Source of the DNA: Pseudomonadota bacterium
Lineage (GTDB): Bacteria > Pseudomonadota > Alphaproteobacteria > Rhizobiales > Kaistiaceae
Assembly (NCBI GenBank): GCA_023433185.1
Contig: JAEZEN010000430.1
Span: 1 to 8,520 of the forward strand
DNA: 8,520 bases
Reading direction: 5' to 3'
Shown here: one piece after another, positions 6,510 through 8,520 of the stretch
Numbering within the stretch: position 1 is the first letter of the stretch
Layout: each line of letters opens with the position of its first letter
Made by a program: the position numbers and the translations under genes
The notes under the pieces: model-generated
What the model saw: only the letters and a program-made list of their open reading frames with translations
Databases searched by the model: none
Told to the model about the DNA's origin: nothing

Positions 6510-7106
6510 TCAGGAGCGTCGCAGGTTGACCCACAGGGCGCGCGCCTTGCGCGGTCCCTGGTTGGTGATGCGGTGATTGCGGGCGGAATCATAGGATATG
6601 AGATCGCCAGGCCTGAGGGCATGGACGGTGCCATCGAGTTCGACCGTCAGTTGCCCCTCGAGGACCACGCCGTATTCGAAGCCCTCGTGGTGGATCGGGG
6701 TCGGCGCGCTGCCGGTGTCCGGCGCGTACTGGTTGATCGCGATCTCGACGCCGTTCGCGCGATCGTCGCGGAGAATGCGGCGATCGACCCCGGGCTGCGT
6801 CTGCACGACGGGCTGGTCCTCCGCCCGCGACACCGGACTCTGCCGCACGAGGCTGACGGGCGCGAGCAGATCGGCCATGTGGACGTCGAGCGCCGAGCAG
6901 ATGGCGATGAGCGTGCCGATCGACGGGCTCGCCTTGCCGCGCTCGACGAGGCTGAGCATCGACATCGACAGGCCGGTCCTTTCGGCCAGCGCGCGAAGTG
7001 GCATGACCTTCAATGTGCGGATGTCGCGGATGCGGGTGCCGATCAGCGCGATCGCATCCTCGGTGCTGTCGCCCAGCGACGTCTTCGCGGCGGTTGGCCT
7101 GGCCAA
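6510..7106 (-). CDS. XRE-family HTH regulator with C-terminal cupin sensor domain
   Basis: This 198-residue protein has the two-domain XRE-cupin layout. The Cro/C1-type helix-turn-helix spans about 20-80; its core is LRALAERTGLSMSMLSLVERG (38-58), followed by ASPSIGTLIAICSALDV. The cupin_2 beta-barrel spans about 120-195. It shows HHEGFEYGVVLEG (139-151), with His139/His140 and Glu144 as likely metal or ligand contacts, and a second motif LRPGDLISYDSARNHR (164-179) with His178. Such proteins usually regulate neighbouring catabolic or amine-metabolism genes, the cupin sensing a small molecule. Here the protein sits between the hydroxylase operon and a divergent hydrolase gene, so it probably controls one or both. 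The start is TTG at 7106. It lies nine bases from a GGGAG box, and no in-frame ATG occurs before Met35 or so, inside the HTH. The effector cannot be predicted. Confidence 0.9.
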   Translation of the reverse strand: MARPTAAKTSLGDSTEDAIALIGTRIRDIRTLKVMPLRALAERTGLSMSMLSLVERGKASPSIGTLIAICSALDVHMADLLAPVSLVRQSPVSRAEDQPVVQTQPGVDRRILRDDRANGVEIAINQYAPDTGSAPTPIHHEGFEYGVVLEGQLTVELDGTVHALRPGDLISYDSARNHRITNQGPRKARALWVNLRRS

Positions 7107-7113
7107 GTGCGGA

Positions 7114-7127
7114 TTCTCCCGGGAGAA
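7114..7127. promoter_or_regulatory. Perfect 14-bp palindrome over the regulator's ribosome binding site
   Basis: TTCTCCCGGGAGAA reads identically on both strands. It lies seven bases upstream of the TTG start of the XRE-cupin gene and just downstream of that gene's likely -10 box. The GGGAG half is the Shine-Dalgarno sequence. It could be an operator for autorepression, or in RNA a short UUCUC/GAGAA hairpin that hides the ribosome binding site. I saw no second copy in the window. The sequence is certain; the function is inferred. Confidence 0.5.
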
Positions 7128-7137
7128 GTGCCGCGGC

Positions 7138-7165
7138 AGTCTAGTCTCTTCCGCCGCCGGGACAA
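7138..7165 (-). promoter_or_regulatory. Putative promoter of the XRE-cupin gene
   Basis: On the minus strand TTGTCC (revcomp at 7160-7165) and TAGACT (revcomp at 7138-7143) are separated by 16 bases, each matching the sigma-70 consensus at about 4 of 6 positions. Transcription would begin near 7131 and give a leader of about 25 bases containing the 7114-7127 palindrome. Assigned by eye. Confidence 0.4.
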
Positions 7166-7182
7166 GCCGGAGCCGAAAGCCG

Positions 7183-7230
7183 TTGATTGAGCACTATCAA
7201 AATGATTTCATCGCACTCATCGAGAGGAGA
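7183..7230 (+). promoter_or_regulatory. Upstream region of the divergent hydrolase: inverted repeat and strong ribosome binding site
   Basis: TTGAT (7183-7187) and ATCAA (7196-7200) form an inverted repeat with an 8-base spacer in an AT-rich patch, about 37 bases before the ATG. TTGATT may also serve as a -35 element, but no good -10 is evident. AGAGGAGA at 7223-7230 is a strong Shine-Dalgarno sequence six bases before the ATG at 7237. It decides this start against the longer open frame that extends upstream. Confidence 0.45.
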
Positions 7231-7236
7231 CCGATC

Positions 7237-7932
7237 ATGAAGGCCTATGTCTACGGCGAGAAGCGCGATCTCCCCGGCGGGTTCGAGGCGTTCCGCGACC
7301 GCGCCCATACGGCGATCGTGTCGATCGACATGCATGAGGGCCACCTCGCCGACACCCCCGACTGCCCCTGCCCGGCGCCGCGGGCGCGCGAGATCGTCGC
7401 CCCGATCGACGCCTTCCACGACAAGGCGCGGGCGCTCGGCGTGCCGATCATCCACGTCAAGACAGTGCTCCGGAAGGGCGGCGTCGACGACGTGAAGGGC
7501 ATCCCTTCGGCGTGGCGTCTGACCTTCCCGCTCCATGTCGGCGAGATTCCGAACGCGGACCAGCATGCCATCGAGGGCTCGCGCTGGACCGAGCTCGTCA
7601 CCCGCGTCGAGGACGGCGACATCGTCGTCGACGGCAAGCGCCGGCTGTCGGTGTTCTACCCGACCGACCTCGACTTCCTCCTCCGCAACATGGGGATCAA
7701 GACGGTGGTGCTCGACGGCGGCTTCACCGATTGCTGCGTGCTCAACGCCGCCTTCGACGCCTCGAACCGCAACTACCGCGTCGTGGTGCTCCGCGACCTG
7801 ACCCGGGGGACCAATGACGAGATGGAGGACGCAGGCCTGAAGATCGTCTCGCTGCACCTTGGCCTGGTCATGGATTCCGCCGACATTCTCGCCGAATGGC
7901 AGGACGCGCCGGTGGCCGCCGCGGCGGAGTAG
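7237..7932 (+). CDS. Isochorismatase-family cysteine hydrolase (amidohydrolase-like)
   Basis: This 231-residue protein has the isochorismatase-like alpha/beta fold. The expected catalytic triad is visible: Asp31 in AIVSIDMHEGH (26-36), Lys134 in DGKRRLSVFYPTDLDFLL, and Cys167 in GGFTDCCVLNAAFDA (161-175). The 33-residue Lys-Cys spacing agrees with N-carbamoylsarcosine amidase-type enzymes. The usual TDxCV motif appears as TDCCV, with an extra Cys166 beside the nucleophile. A DCPCP stretch (42-46) adds two more cysteines. Family members hydrolyse amides, carbamoyl groups or enol ethers, and the true substrate cannot be told from these motifs. The start at 7237 has a strong ribosome binding site. 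Reading frame continues upstream for some 210 codons, but only as an antisense shadow of the XRE gene. The gene is divergent from the regulator, suggesting shared control with the hydroxylase operon. It converges with the second hydrolase, 21 bases away. Confidence 0.92.
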   Translation: MKAYVYGEKRDLPGGFEAFRDRAHTAIVSIDMHEGHLADTPDCPCPAPRAREIVAPIDAFHDKARALGVPIIHVKTVLRKGGVDDVKGIPSAWRLTFPLHVGEIPNADQHAIEGSRWTELVTRVEDGDIVVDGKRRLSVFYPTDLDFLLRNMGIKTVVLDGGFTDCCVLNAAFDASNRNYRVVVLRDLTRGTNDEMEDAGLKIVSLHLGLVMDSADILAEWQDAPVAAAAE

Positions 7933-7953
7933 GATCGCGCTGCGACGGGGCGG

Positions 7954-8508
7954 TCAGAGCCCCTTGATCAGCGCGATCACCGCCTTGAACTCCGGACAGT
8001 CGCAGCTTCCCATCCACTCGAAGGCGACCATCTCGGCGGTGACGATCTCGGCGCCGTGCTCGGCCATGCGGCGGAGGGCCGCTTCCTTGTCGGCCGGGTA
8101 GCGCGAGCCGACCGCGTCGGCGACCGCGGCGACGCCGAAGCCCCGCGCCCGGAGGCCGAGCACCGTCTGGAGCACGCAGACATGGGCCTCGGCGCCGGCC
8201 ACGACCATGGTCATCCGGTTGGGCGGCAGGCGCTCGAAGAAGCCCGGCTCGCTGGCCGCGCTGAAGTGGCGCTTGACGAAGAGCTGCTCGACGAAGGGCT
8301 TGAGCGGCGGCACGGTCGCCCCGAGGCCCGACGGGTTCTGCTCGGTGAACAGCGCCGGCACGCCGAGCGTCTCGGCGACCTGGGCGAGGAAGACGGCCTT
8401 TCCCACGACGGCGTCGCCGCCCGAGATCGCCGGCATCAGGCGGGCCTGCAGGTCGACGACGATCAGCGCGCAGTCGTCGCGGAGGAGAGTGCGGAGTTCG
8501 GTGGGCAT
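7954..8508 (-). CDS. Isochorismatase-family hydrolase (YcaC-like subgroup)
   Basis: This 184-residue, single-domain cysteine hydrolase carries Asp19 in ALIVVDLQARL (14-24), Lys79 in QLFVKRHFSA and Cys111 in GAEAHVCVLQT (105-115), the family's Asp-Lys-Cys triad. TEQNPSGLG (55-63) and the C-terminal FEWMG...FKAVIALIK pattern place it with the short YcaC-like isochorismatase hydrolases. Most of these have no known substrate. Where the family usually has a non-cysteine stretch before 'FK', this protein has CDCPEF (169-174). It differs clearly from the 7237-7932 hydrolase, so the two are not a recent duplication. The ATG at 8508 fits the family N-terminus. The frame is open to the window edge and the ribosome binding site is weak (AGG at the very edge), so an upstream start cannot be fully excluded. 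Its promoter lies outside the window. Confidence 0.9.
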   Translation of the reverse strand: MPTELRTLLRDDCALIVVDLQARLMPAISGGDAVVGKAVFLAQVAETLGVPALFTEQNPSGLGATVPPLKPFVEQLFVKRHFSAASEPGFFERLPPNRMTMVVAGAEAHVCVLQTVLGLRARGFGVAAVADAVGSRYPADKEAALRRMAEHGAEIVTAEMVAFEWMGSCDCPEFKAVIALIKGL

Positions 8509-8520
8509 GGGGTCGTGCCT

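Noticed and set aside
5629..6576. Plus-strand open frames opposite the FAD subunit (also 5667-6473)
   Set aside because: They are antisense shadows. The minus-strand FAD-binding motifs and operon overlaps explain the region.
6598..7236. N-terminal extension of the 7237 hydrolase by about 213 codons
   Set aside because: The extension is antisense to the XRE-cupin gene and shows no domain. The ATG at 7237 has a strong AGAGGAGA site and matches the family N-terminus.
7933..7953. Bidirectional terminator between the two convergent hydrolase genes
   Set aside because: The gap is only 21 bases and holds no hairpin with T-runs.

Overview
The window is GC-rich, roughly two thirds or more G+C by eye. 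Codons are strongly G/C-ended, and genes are tightly packed with start/stop overlaps. The protein families (CoxL/CoxM/CoxS-type molybdenum hydroxylase, XRE-cupin regulator, isochorismatase-fold hydrolases, ArsR-SRPBCC pair) are common in soil and plant-associated Alphaproteobacteria such as Hyphomicrobiales. That placement is an inference from style, not from a phylogenetic marker.

Layout, left to right. (1) 1-436, minus strand: an ArsR-type repressor gene (95-436) overlaps an SRPBCC/AHSA1-type gene that runs off the left edge. (2) 537-6449, minus strand: a four-gene operon for a molybdenum hydroxylase of the xanthine dehydrogenase/CO dehydrogenase superfamily. In transcription order it encodes the FAD subunit (6449-5592), a first molybdopterin subunit (5595-3283), the 2Fe-2S subunit (3286-2816) and a second, divergent molybdopterin subunit (2816-537). 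Every junction overlaps by 1 or 4 bases. (3) 6510-7106, minus strand: an XRE-HTH plus cupin regulator just upstream of the operon, starting at TTG. (4) 7237-7932, plus strand: an isochorismatase-family cysteine hydrolase transcribed divergently from the regulator. (5) 7954-8508, minus strand: a second, only distantly similar isochorismatase-family hydrolase, tail to tail with the first.

Working model (inference): the Mo-hydroxylase oxidises an unidentified, perhaps nitrogen-containing, small molecule. One or both hydrolases may cleave an amide or related bond in a downstream product, and the XRE-cupin protein controls the locus in response to a small ligand. The substrate cannot be read from the sequence. 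Neither large subunit has the CO dehydrogenase active-site loop, so 'carbon monoxide dehydrogenase' would be a misleading name.

The most notable points are two apparently complete catalytic subunits sharing one FAD and one Fe-S subunit, an Arg-to-Cys change inside a 2Fe-2S ligand motif, a perfect 14-bp palindrome over the regulator's ribosome binding site, and a dense repeat cluster in the 60-bp gap before the operon. I see no RNA gene, insertion sequence, CRISPR array, convincing terminator or clearly new system. No stretch over 300 bases lacks a gene.
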